DNA of 64,000 bases from Polyodon spathula (taxonomy: Eukaryota; Chordata; Actinopteri; Acipenseriformes; Polyodontidae). Numbering within the stretch: position 1 is the first letter of the stretch; each line of letters begins with the position of its first letter. The stretch is taken from contig NC_054548.1 of NCBI RefSeq assembly GCF_017654505.1, forward strand, positions 36,635,570 through 36,699,569. The letters are read 5' to 3'. Both the position numbers and the translations under genes were made by a program. Below, in pieces: positions 22,388 to 33,445 of the stretch. The notes below the pieces were generated by a model. That model ran no database searches. It was not told the origin of the DNA and saw only the letters and a program-made list of their open reading frames with translations.

Positions 22388-22878
22388 TAGGGATGCACTG
22401 AATCCAGGATTCGGTTTCGGATTCGACTCAAATACCTACTTTTTGAGCAGGGTTCGGATTCGGCCAAATACTTGGTTGACCCGAATCCGAATCCTACATC
22501 CTCCCAAACACACATCCATTTTAATACATCCCTACAATGTGTGCAGTTCTTCTTTAAATAAAAGACTCAAATCCGGCACTGAACGTAACTGTTGTAATTA
22601 ATAACAAGAACACGTTTGATGAACTCTGTCGCAGCTCTCAACTCCCTAAATTACTGGTGGCGCACGCACTAAACACGTCACGAAGTTGCTGAATGTAAAC
22701 ATACCCCCACCCCCATGCAACACAGTACTGTCTCATCACATTTTTCATGGTGTAAAGTTATGCAATAAAACTTTTATAGTAATGCCAAACTGTTGTAGAC
22801 TTTTTTGCTTTGTCTGTGAAACTTATTCTAAAGATCATACAGATATAAAAAAACAAAACAAAACAAAAAAACCCACAG

Positions 22879-22951
<73 letters not shown>

Positions 22952-23519
22952 TAACTTTACAACTGTCAGGTGTGCAAGATGTTGTTGAACAATATGCTTT
23001 AGTAAATGGCATTTTACATCATTTTAATGTGCCAGTACAAGTTGCACCATTTGGGAGCTGTTGTGTTTTATTAAAATAATTTTAAAACAATTTCGTAGCC
23101 TATTTGATAGGTGTTACACACATGGTGCGTTTAAATCAACGTGGTTTAAATCAAGGTTTATTTCGCAGGGATTCAGGTCACTCACAGTTTTTCCTCATAG
23201 TTCTCAGATCAGTTGACATGGGTTGAAATGTAATAAAAGAAAATAGTGGGTTATGGCAAAGATGCAGCTCTTCTTTCTTGTAAAGGTAAACCGTTTTATA
23301 TTTTGACATTTCTGTTGTGAGGGGAGGGGGCTAGCTGTAAATTGACTAAGTTTCAAACTAAAATCAAGGATATTATTAACATGCGGTAATAAAAATACTT
23401 TTAAACTATATAAAAATACTATTAACTATACTGTATTCAGTTCGGTATTCTGCCGAATCTTTTGAGTTAGAATCAGTATTCGGCCAAATCCTAAAAAAAA
23501 AAGATTCCGCGCATCCCTA
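22388..23519. mobile_element. hAT-type non-autonomous element with perfect 8-bp target duplication
   Basis: The ends TAGGGATGCACTGAATCC and (inverted) TAGGGATGCGCGGAATC are terminal inverted repeats. ATATTAAT occurs exactly at 22380-22387 and again at 23520-23527, the 8-base duplication made by hAT transposases. Subterminal regions are dense in GATTCGG/CCGAATC words (22400-22500, 23430-23510), likely transposase-binding sites. The 1132-base interior has no transposase and includes a long TA microsatellite. Confidence 0.88.
22879..22947. repeat. (TA)n microsatellite
   Basis: About 69 bases of TA with one phase slip (ATTATA). Confidence 0.97.
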
Positions 23520-25130
23520 ATATTAATCACCACCCCATCACATCCCAAATCATTCATTCATGTCATTTTTTGTGAAACAATACTACAGACAAGAGAGGTC
23601 ACTTTTGTTAGAGTTCATGACATTTTACTTTTGTTTGATAAAAATTATCTTGTTAGATAGAACATGTTTCATTCACACAGCGCACAGGGAGTAAAGAATT
23701 TAAACGGCAATGGAGTTAACTCAGCGAATGTTTCTTAGTGTTCTGTTTATGGTTAAAACTTTTCTTTTGCCATTCAAGTTTTTTTCTGATAATGTGTTAT
23801 CAATAAAACACTATAGTGTATCTCATGGGCAATAATTTGTTATACAAATGTTATACAGTACCACTTACCATGAAATGAAAATACTGTTGTTCAGTGTCGG
23901 AAAATTGTATTTTTATTTGTTATACTGGATTACAATACTACTCAGTTTTATTGCTAATCCTATTAGAAAACTACATATTTTGTGCATATTTTTTGTAGTT
24001 AAAAAAATATAACCTCTAGTACTAACTAGCTAATTCTTACATCCATACACTTTGGATATACTTTCCCAAAACACAGATTATTTCAAAAGTTTTTGTTTCA
24101 TATTTGGGGATTTTAGCCTTTTTTCAAGGTTATTCATTGTGTCCATGTGCATATATTTGTGAAACTAAATTTGTTAAAAAAAAGCAATCAGCATATACGT
24201 TTTTAACCCCTTCGCAGACTCCATGGGCTATGTTTGATTCCCTTAGTGGTAATTAGGTAGCCGCAATCAGCCATGTTTGATTTTGCATTATACGACTGGC
24301 ATTCCATCATTAAACTGCACCAAACTCCATACACAGAGAGTCAGGTCCTTTGCAAACCTGCCACACTTGTCTCTGTTTACTTACACATCTCGACTGATAG
24401 GCTGTTTGCTTTGAAGAAAGTGGCTTTGATTGGTGTGCAGATGTTACTTTCTGACAGACCCACATTCCTGTTTTTTTTTTTTTTTTTTTTTTTGGCCCAA
24501 CACAAACTTTCTAATTGTAGGAAAACACAAATATCTAATACATGTAAGTAATGAATTTTGTGATATTCTAAACTTTGGAAATATGCTTTTTGGACAGACA
24601 ATGTAATAATCAAATGTAGAAAGTAGGGGATGACATTGTTTATATGCATATTTGATTCCTTTATACAGTTAGATCTATATTATAATAATTAGGTAAATAT
24701 GTGTGCTGAATGGCTATTTTTGTATATAAGCTAATTTATATAATGTATATGTTTGCATTGTTAAAATGGTCAATGCACTATTTTGCATCGCAAAAGGAAA
24801 CAGTCCTAGTGGTGTATAGTTTTGGAAATACTGAATTTACATTTTGCGTTTGTTGTTCCCATGAAGGATTTCAAAATCCAATGCGAGCTCCCTTTCTTTT
24901 TAGTCAACTGGTTATTTATTGCAGCCAGTGTTACGTTTTTGTAATGTTAGTTTAAACAAGATGGAAAATGTGTGGTGCCGAGTGCAGCAAGACGAACATT
25001 TTTAGCAGTTTATATATTAACAGTAGCCTATACACTTCAAATACAAAGCAAATATGCGTATACAACCAACAGAAACAAACACTGTGCACAATAATTTCAA
25101 AAACCTTTTTTTTATACAAAGTGCAAACAG

Positions 25131-25163
<33 letters not shown>

Positions 25164-25184
25164 ATAAAAAAAAAAAAAAAAAAA
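25131..25184. repeat. Poly-A tract
   Basis: Two A runs split by CTAT. Confidence 0.97.
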
Positions 25185-25605
25185 CCAGAAAAGCTGTTTT
25201 GCTTGTTTCTTAGCTTATTGTAATAACTTGTTACCTCTGAGTCATCGTGCATAAGGGCGTCTGTCAAGCAAATACAAAAAAACAAAACAAAAACAAACCC
25301 ATCCTATGCTCCTGCTGCCTTCAAACCAAAACTAAAACTTATTACTGTGCTGAGAATACCGTGTTTCCAGTTAAATATGGCTGCTCATTTTCTGAGGTAC
25401 AGCTAACCAAAGACATTCTATTTATTTTTTATTAAATAGAATATCTTTGAGCTAACCTTAGAAGTATTTGAGCTACGTCAAAGATCAAGCGACATTTAAA
25501 CATTGAAACTCACTATTGAAACAATCTTTAAAAATGCATCAAGACTACATTTTACAATTAAAATGTAAAATTCAAAAAGAACTTTTAACAGGCGATCCAG
25601 GCAAC

Positions 25606-25607
<2 letters not shown>

Positions 25608-25657
<50 letters not shown>
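25608..25657. repeat. (TA)n microsatellite
   Basis: Uninterrupted TA units. Confidence 0.98.
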
Positions 25658-25661
<4 letters not shown>

Positions 25662-26288
25662 CACACCTGGGTAAGTCTGCCACTTGCAGGACCATTTCCA
25701 CTGTCTTCTTTGATGTAAGATAGAATCACAGGACCACAGAAATGAAATAAAACAGCATGGTGTCTGTTTTTATTTGTACCAAACAAAACAAACCTAAACA
25801 ATATCTATCTCCGTTAGGAGATCTGATTTCACTCCCCCCCCCGTATCTATCTTATACACTGGGTAGCTAAGCTACTTACCAGTTTTAAACCTGTTCCTCC
25901 ATATTTCTTTTTGTCTTTTCCTTAACTTCTCCTTTCTCCACAAAGGCTAACCGCAACCACCATAAGCCTCCCCCAGCTCGACTCTGAACAAAGGAGATAA
26001 TTTCCTTTTATTGTCAACCAGTCCAGCCACTTACAAAACTAACACCTCTTAAACACCTGCAGCTGTGCTGGTTTACATTTCAATTAAACTCTATGTACTC
26101 CTGGCCCTTGTAGTTTCTTTGGTGGCTGCCATTTTTGTAGGCCCTATTAACTACAACTCCTGCATTGTCTTTTGAGAGATGTAGTCTTTCCCTGCTCAAT
26201 CTGGCACTTTCCAGTGCCCCGGTCCTCTATACCATAATATGCTAGGACCCACATATTTACCATTCCTGACCAGCCCACGTCTATGGTC

Positions 26289-26291
<3 letters not shown>

Positions 26292-26352
<61 letters not shown>
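26292..26352. repeat. (TA)n microsatellite
   Basis: Uninterrupted TA units. Confidence 0.98.
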
Positions 26353-26353
<1 letters not shown>

Positions 26354-28479
26354 CATCCTTGAGTGGCAAATTCAGCGAAATTTTCAAGTTTTGTAAACCT
26401 TTTAAAATTGTTGACATACTGTTGAAAAGGAACATGCAATTTTCATATTTTGCTGCCTTTGAATCAATAAATCGTATACACGACAAACCTTAAATGACAA
26501 AGTTTTTGTACATTTTCTTTACATTTCTAATACTGTGTAGGAATAATTATGAATGATAAATTATTAGTAAATTGTAACAGCATATATGCCACTGACTCGC
26601 TAGTATAAGCATAACTCGAACACCAATCATGAAGTCGGTATTTGTTTGACCCTGTTGCCATATAGAAAACAAATGCATGGCTCTGATAAAAGTATGACTT
26701 TATAGCGTAACACTGTAAGGAAAATAAAATGCATGTTTTTCATGGAAAATTGCAAGAAGCTGAAAACAACTTTTCGTTTTTGCTTATGAAATCAGCTCTT
26801 GGCTGGCTAACACCTGCCATTGCTACAGTACACAATCCAAACACACTCATTTTTCACAGTTCACAAAATATTTTTAATAAGACAGAAAATCGTCTATAGA
26901 CAGAACACTTTCACAGCTGTTTAAAGTCTTTTGATTGTGTAGTGTAGTTTGACTAAATGGAGTTCAGGTTTTCCGTGTAGTTTTCTCTATTCTATTTGAA
27001 TAGAGCACATCCCAGTCCCAGGTTCTGTATATGGTATGTGTGTGTAAGTGCACAAAGTGAGTGTGTTATTTTGCTATGTCTCAAACACAGCTACACCACA
27101 CAAAGTAACCCATTTATAACAAGTTTTATCTGGTAGCATATTCCCTGTTTAATGTGGATAATATATTTGAATAAACAGTCATTTTTTTGTAAATTGTGAA
27201 ATAGTTTGTTTTATAAAAGAGCTATTCAAAACAGTTGTGACCAAGTTCAGTTATAAGAACAAGCTGTGGCTGTAATAGCATCAAAGTTAAACTGATTACA
27301 ATCCACACACATTATTGTTGTAGTTTAATAATCTGTTCATATAAAAGTGAGAATAACCTTTAGAATCTCTTCTATATATTCATTTAAAGTTAGAATATCT
27401 AGGTGAATATAAGCATTTGCTTTTAACTATTGCTTATGATCCAATCCTGATCATGTTAATCTGTTGTATTATGTTTTAGTGAATAAGGCTTACATCCTTA
27501 CTTTTTGTGTTTTATTAATGTATTAGGTTTGTTTATCCATTTAATAACTGGATCAGTGTTCCCAACTGTATCACACATGTTTAAAAACACACACACAATC
27601 TGCCTAGTATTCTGTTTTGTCACAAGATTTATTTGGGATGGTTGTTAGGGAACCAGTTTTATTTTGTTATTTATTTGAACAGAAAAACTAACCCACAGAA
27701 GAGTATGTCTGACAAGCAGTTAGACAAAATTGTATTTCCTCTATCATATGGCGAAATTGCTATCAGCCCCTTAAGTGTACACTGTATAAGTTTGCAACAC
27801 AGTTGTAAAAAATGTCTTCATTCTTTCGACAATGTTAAAAAACTATCAAGAGTTCAAATGAAATTTCTCACTAGTACACTAATGTTGAATTTTTTTCCCC
27901 GTTTTTTTCAAAAACAATGTAAACAAAATGAAAATGGGCCAACGTGGCCAGGAGGCATACAGGCGGCTCCACAGATGTACTCTCCCTAAGAAAGCATATT
28001 TACTACTGCTGTCACCAGTGAGATGATGCTCTTTATGCATTGCCCTGAAATGGTCATGTAGACATTTTGGCAGTAAAGTGGATTAATTTCTTTGTTCTTC
28101 CTGCATAAATAAACACACACAAATACACCCCTTTCCAGCTACACCCCTTGGGAAGCAAGCAAAGTGTTCTCTATAATGGAATTGACCACCACACACAATA
28201 TGAATCAGTAAATAAATAAATAAATACATATGTATTACTTGTCATGATGCACGTGCATCAACATATTAAATTAACAGGATTAGTAAGAGAAAAGCAATAG
28301 GCAAGTGTATAATAATAAAGTTACTAAACTTAATTGTCAGTTAAACTAAGTTAATACAGCACACATTAACAAATGCAGCAGCAACTCTAGATTAATTTTG
28401 AATAAACATACATTATTGTGTTGTCTGATCATGATTGTCTGAGTTGAGATTTTTTTTTCAGGCGCTCAAACAATTAGCA

Positions 28480-28806
28480 GCTTAGTGTAGCAAGAGAAAC
28501 AGCGTTGCGTTTCGCTATTTGTTTAAATGCCATTTTGTCGAGATGAGGTGCGCTCATGGAAATCAGACTACAAAATGAGGCGATGAAAAATGACGGTGGT
28601 TCTGGAAATATTGAATGAGCCAGTTAGTGTTCCTCAAGACAGTCTCGCAATGAATTTAAATTTGATGATGATGAGATATTAAGAATGGCAAGGGTGGTAA
28701 ACGGCTTAAACCAAGGGAATTAGAGGGCGAGTTAATTTGGAAACAATATGGTGGCGCCTCAAAAAATAATTAAAGGTATCAAAGTGTGAGGAAAGGTTGG
28801 GAACCA
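28480..28806. mobile_element. Possible Charlie-type hAT remnant
   Basis: The segment ends GGAAAGGTTGGGAACCACTA. GGTTGGGAACCACTG is the common right terminal repeat of Charlie-type hAT elements, with the last base changed here. Composition shifts to more balanced GC in this block. No partner terminus or transposase was identified. Confidence 0.35.
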
Positions 28807-30064
28807 CTAACTAAGTCAATAAACCAACCAACATATATATATTAAGGATCTCAAATCAATCATAAATGCTTACATAACAGGCAAAAAGAAACTCAACATA
28901 TACAAATTATTAAGTTTATTAAGGCTAACAAAAGTAAATAGAATATAGAAGTTAGAAATCATGGTACCTTACCATAATTATAAGTATGGACACTAGCAGG
29001 AATAAAACATTTAAACAAACATTTTCATAAGCATGCAGACTTCTGTATGGTTTCGTATATGGTAATGCAGGACTTGTAGCACATTACATACAGTCAGGTT
29101 GTTAAGCAGTGTCTGTTGTGTTGGTTGTAATGAAGACTGCATTATGTTTTAAAAAATTCAGTTAGGAAAGTTTCAATTGCATTTAGTATTAAGTTGTGAG
29201 TTACTTCAAAACTTGTAGATAAACTCAATCAGTGTTGAAATCGTTCCTATATTCATAGTTGTTGTTTTCAGATACACACAATATCATCAGTTCAGTTGAC
29301 GTCTTGTAATTTTTCATCAAAGTAGCATTGTTTGCCTTTTTAATTTTAGCAAAGTGTTACGCTGTATTAAACATTTTTACTTTTGGTTTGCATGTAGATA
29401 TTTCTTATCCAAACAAATTGTATTTTACTTGCATCTTAAAGTCTTTGAAATGTATTCTGGAAATTTGCTTGTTGTTGAAAAGTGAACTTGAAATGTAACA
29501 AGGAGTTGCAGTTGCATGTAGAGTCGACATTATGGCGCTTAGAATGGAGCCCCATTCCAGCGACGTCTCTGTGTTTATTTCATTGTGAGATGAGTCCGGA
29601 TCCAAGAGAGAATGAGTTCATACTTGTTTCTCTTTAAATATAGCACCCTAAGAGGACTTTGGTGATCCAATCGCTTCCTGGTAAAACAGGAAGTTAATCC
29701 CTGACTGAAATCAGTCCTTTCATTGGCTTACAGAGTTTGAATGCCACTTCCTTTTACACACTGACTAAAGCAGAGAGAAATCACTCACAAATTGAGAAAG
29801 GGAATTATGCAGGTGAGTTTGTTGATCAAGAAAAAAAAGAGAAGCCTGTGTTTATTTCAGTACAATAGGGCCTGAACTTTTAACTTATTTATTTCCTTTT
29901 TGTTTTAGATGTTAGGTAAGAGGTACCAGCACAGCACTTCACAGTAGAGGTTTTGTGAATTTCATAAACCTCTATAAAGGTGAAACAAACCACTGATGAG
30001 AAGATGTCTGACTTTTTTTTTTTCCTGTCAACAGAAAAAGGAATGTTACAGGGTTGCAAGCTGG
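28807..30064. other. No recognised gene
   Basis: AT-rich. Short frames only (29405-29605 minus). Confidence 0.55.
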
Positions 30065-30071
30065 TATTTTA

Positions 30072-30140
30072 TAATATAATATAGTGGCGCATCCGGTAAA
30101 GTCGCAGGATGCGCCCTATAGCTTGGAAGTCGCCAGCACT
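30072..30140 (+). repeat. tRNA-derived SINE head (fragment)
   Basis: AGTGGCGCATCCGGTAAAGT then CGCAGGATGCGCCCTATAGC. TGGCGCATCCGG fits a polymerase III A-box shape, and the GCGCATCC/GGATGCGC pairing could form a tRNA-like stem. No clear B box follows, so the copy is truncated or decayed. Confidence 0.45.
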
Positions 30141-30454
30141 GCCATTTATTATTTATTTTATATTTTGTATTTGACTAAACTTTAGAATTATGGGTTTGTA
30201 AATGTGAATAATGTATGACAAAGTATCTTGGCATCTGGTTGGGAAAGGTAGGGACGGACTTTGGAGATGCTTCGAAGATGGTAGAAGGAAGATTTGACCA
30301 CGGAGAAGATGTAGGCGTCAAGGCAGAGCTAGCTGTCAAGAAGTACACCAAGGCTTCATACTGTGGGGCAAGGCAGCAGCAGACAGTTTCTGAGGTTCAG
30401 GGCAGCTATATTTAGATTCTTAAGTTGAGTTTTAGATCAAGATCAAGTTTTAGA

Positions 30455-30796
30455 GTTTGCTAGTGTTCAGCTGAAGAAAACCGGCAGACAGCCAGGCCTC
30501 AATGTCTTGATTGCAAGCTGAGAGCCTGACTATGGCAGAAGGGCATCCAGGGTCGAGTTTTAAGTAGAGCTGGGTGTCGTGAGGTTGTGTTGGCGGATGA
30601 GGTGACGTAAGGGAAGAATGTAGATATTGAAGAAAAGGGGCCCAAGAACAGATCCTTGGGGGACACCACAAGTGACTGGGTTTGCAACACCACTGCGTAC
30701 AGCATAGAAAACAGACTGCATGCGTCCTAATAAGTAAGAGGACATCCAGGAGAGACAGGTTCCAGAGATCCCAGCATACTTCTGAAGGTGGTCAAG
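30455..30796 (-). pseudogene. L2-type LINE reverse transcriptase fragment
   Basis: Minus strand encodes LLDHLQKYAGISGTCLSW, MSSYLLGRMQSVFYAV, VTCGVPQGSVLGPLFFNIYI and, after a frameshift, HDTQLYLKLDPG, SACNQDIEAWLSAGFLQLNT. GVPQGSVLGPLLF is the RT motif B loop, and Y-ADDTQLY is motif C; here the ADD is damaged to PHD. The LNTSK ending is usual in L2/Rex-type LINEs. It directly abuts a hAT-like pseudogene at 30788. Confidence 0.8.
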
Positions 30797-32540
30797 AAGA
30801 ATCGAAAGTTTATGGATTCTGCAAAATACAATTCAAAATTTAAACCAGACTTGGCAAATTCATGGCCATTCATTGTCCCGGTAGCAGGCAAGCCTTCATT
30901 TTTTAAATGTACGTTGTGTCGATGTGGCCATCAAGGAGAAAAAGATGTCTCTGAAAATGAAATACACCACACAAATAGCAAAGCAGTGTCTTCACAGCCA
31001 CAAATTCCTTTTGTATCTGTGGCGAGTCCCCTCACTGATAAAGTAAGTTGAATATGTTTAGTAATTATGATTACTGTTGTATTATTATTAAGTATTAACC
31101 CTAGTCAGGACATCTGGGTTCCCCAGCAGTAATTTGTTTGCTGATTTTTGTTTTGATAGTACAGTAATATGTCTTTTAAATTTTATTAATTATTTTATTA
31201 TCGGGATCAAGATTTTCTGTTTTCTGTACAGTTTTCTGTACAGTTAATATTTATGAATTAAATTTAGCTGATGCCTTTTTACAAGTCAAAAGGATTACTA
31301 AAATGCAGTATGTTACATCCTGTACTAAACAGCAACTAATAAAAATGACAAGTGACATAAAGTTATACAGATAGAAACTTGAAATCCTTATATCACATAA
31401 AAATCAACTCATTATTTGTATTATATTAACATACATGCTTGTGAAAATCTGGATACTATTTGCATGTCTTAATTGTCTATAAATTTCACATTTTTATATT
31501 TAATTTTAATCAAATATTCAATTTTTTGTTTTTATATATTACACCTTGTTTATGTACACAATATACATGTTTTTTTTTTCCCCAGATGACATGTGCAGAA
31601 GTGAAAAGTACAACCCTGCTTGCACAGCACAGTATTCCTCTTGTGGCTGCAGATCACCTTTGCCGACTGTTTAAAGATATCTTCCCTGACAGTCAGGTTG
31701 CCCAACATTATGCATCTGCAAGAACCAAGTCAACACGTATGCTGAATGGTGCCATTGCTCCATAGTGTCTTGTGAGGCAAACGAAGATTGAAGCCTTTTC
31801 TCTTTCTGTTGACGGCTCTAATGACGCAGGCTTAGAAAAAATGAACCCACTGACTGTGAGGATTTTTGATATCCAGAAACATATTTTTGTGACTGTGAGG
31901 GTGCAGCCTGTCTTTGTGTGTTTTGTGGTGTTTAGAGTGGATGCATTTGATGAGGTGTGAATTGCCCAATTAGCTGCAGCACCTGTATTAAAGGGAGTGG
32001 TTGCTGGTGAGTGTTTGTGCATGTGTGTATTTCATGGTACATACATGTCACATACGCCACAGTACTGCTGCTGCTGCTGCTTCACAATGTTCTAAAATGT
32101 CAGGATTTGATGTTGAAGATGTACGTATTGATTGCTACTATTTGACAAAAGCACAAACCGAAAGTCATTCTTGGAGTTCTGTAGTTTCTGTGATTGTGTA
32201 CAGACAGATTCTAAAGAATGTTCATACTAGATGGCTTGGACTGAAAGTAGCTATTAACAGATTGTTGCAGCAGTATGCAGCTCTCAAAAGCAACTTTTTG
32301 TTTGTTGATGATAGCTGTGCAAGGCTCAGAGGCTAAGCTGTGCTTTCAGGGATCCTATGACAGTAACTGTTCTACAAGGCTGTCCTCCCAGTGTTTAACA
32401 CCACTAACACTAACACGGGAAGATTCTTGTATTTACATGGTAGATGATGTGCTTTCTACTGGTGTGAGAAACCTGCTAGGAAAGTTAAATGCTGCCTCAA
32501 TTACAGATGTAGACTATGCTAATTCCCTGTCTTAAGCAAT
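30788..32540 (+). pseudogene. hAT-like transposase pseudogene with an apparent intron
   Basis: Exon-like frame 30788-31045 has KFMDSAKYNSKFKPDLANSW and CTLCRCGHQGEKDVSENEIH, a zinc-finger-like C..C..H region. A canonical donor (AAA|GTAAGT at 31046) and an acceptor (TTTTTTTTTCCCCAG ending about 31585) flank a putative intron. Joining them keeps the frame (SPLTDK then MTCAEVKSTTLLAQHSIPLV). It continues with CRLFKDIFPDSQVAQHYASA, and, after a stop, FSLSVDGSNDAGLEKMNPLT. Later pieces in shifting frames include FLEFCSFCDC and HTRWLGLKVAINRLLQQYAA to about 32330. SxDGSNDxG...P..VR.FD and RWLSLE resemble a vertebrate hAT-like family with a finger domain. Several stops make it inactive. Confidence 0.65.
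31046..31585 (+). other. Putative intron in the hAT-like pseudogene
   Basis: Starts GTAAGT, ends in a T-rich tract plus CCCCAG, about 540 bases, AT-rich, no coding signal. It also contains one of the two identical 44-base segments (31315-31358). Confidence 0.6.
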
Positions 32541-33445
32541 GACAGAACATAGTACCTGGAAAGTCTCACTCTTTGGTTGTGAATCTCACTCTTTGGGGCT
32601 GTAAATCTCACTCTTAAGGGCAGCCAAACCTTTGCATCTCTGGGTAGAACCATTTGACCTTCTGAGGAACCTAACTGTATCGCCTGTTATCGATTACTTC
32701 ATTAAAAAACTAACTGTCCTATAAAAGGTGTGTTGTCAGCACAGTGCAGGCAGAGAGCAGGGCAGATTGTGTTGCTGCAGGACATAGACCAGGAACACAT
32801 ATATTAACTTTACTATTATATAGGAATTATGAAATGTGTCAGATAACATTCTGATTGTACATAATTATTGTGGTGGTCTGTAAATAAGACAACTTGCTGG
32901 AGTATCATTAGAACATTGGGATACAATACATTGCAACAGAACTTCACTGACAGTGGCTTTGTCTTGTTCTTTTTGCTTGTTCCAGCAGGTTCCTGGGCCC
33001 AGGGTTTTGGGCTGACCCCGAGTTGGAGAGTGACCAGTGGGACCGCATTCGGGCTGGGGAGAAGCCGGCCCCGGGTTTTGACGGAGCCTAACCGTGTGAG
33101 GCTAATCTATAGCGAAGAGGACAAGGGCCATTTTGGGCCTGGAGTAATACTGCGAGCCAGGACACAAGGAATACAAGGTTGAAGTACCATGAATTAGCCG
33201 GGGTACCGGGACCCTCCCTGGCTATTTGCACAATTTAACTTGTTTTTAGATAGTGTTAACATAAGCTGATTTTAGGCAGAATTGCTATTTTAGATAGATG
33301 TCGTATTTATAGTTTTAGTTGGGATAGTATTTTTATTGTGTAGATTGTTATTTTGATAAAGATTGCTGTGGCCATTGATTGCAATAAAAATGGAATCTTA
33401 CTCACCTGCATTGTGGTCCTTGGACGCTCATTTAGGGGGTCAGGT
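32541..33445 (+). mobile_element. Possible retroviral-type LTR (uncertain)
   Basis: Features in order: three imperfect repeats of AATCTCACTCTT (32564-32615), a TATAAAAGG promoter-like box (32721), GC-rich R-like sequence and a GCAATAAAAATGG poly-A signal (33382). It ends at CTTGGACGCTCA followed by TTTAGGGGGTCAGG, which loosely recalls a tRNA-Pro-type primer site. No gag, pol or env is visible. It could instead be another repeat class. Confidence 0.3.

Larger units (their letters stand above)
23528..28479. other. AT-rich non-coding sequence
   Basis: No gene recognised. Holds poly-T (24471-24493), poly-A (25131-25184) and two TA microsatellites (25608-25657, 26292-26352). Frames such as 27633-27989 lack domain signals. 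TTAACCCCTTCGCAGACTCC near 24206 resembles a piggyBac-type end but has no partner. Confidence 0.55.

Noticed and set aside
24206..24230. TTAACCCCTTCGCAGACTCC as a piggyBac-type end
   Set aside because: No inverted partner with TTAA found nearby.
30215..30415. Frame beginning MTKYLGIWLGKVG
   Set aside because: KYLGIW resembles a LINE RT thumb motif, but only a few residues match and no neighbouring motif supports it.
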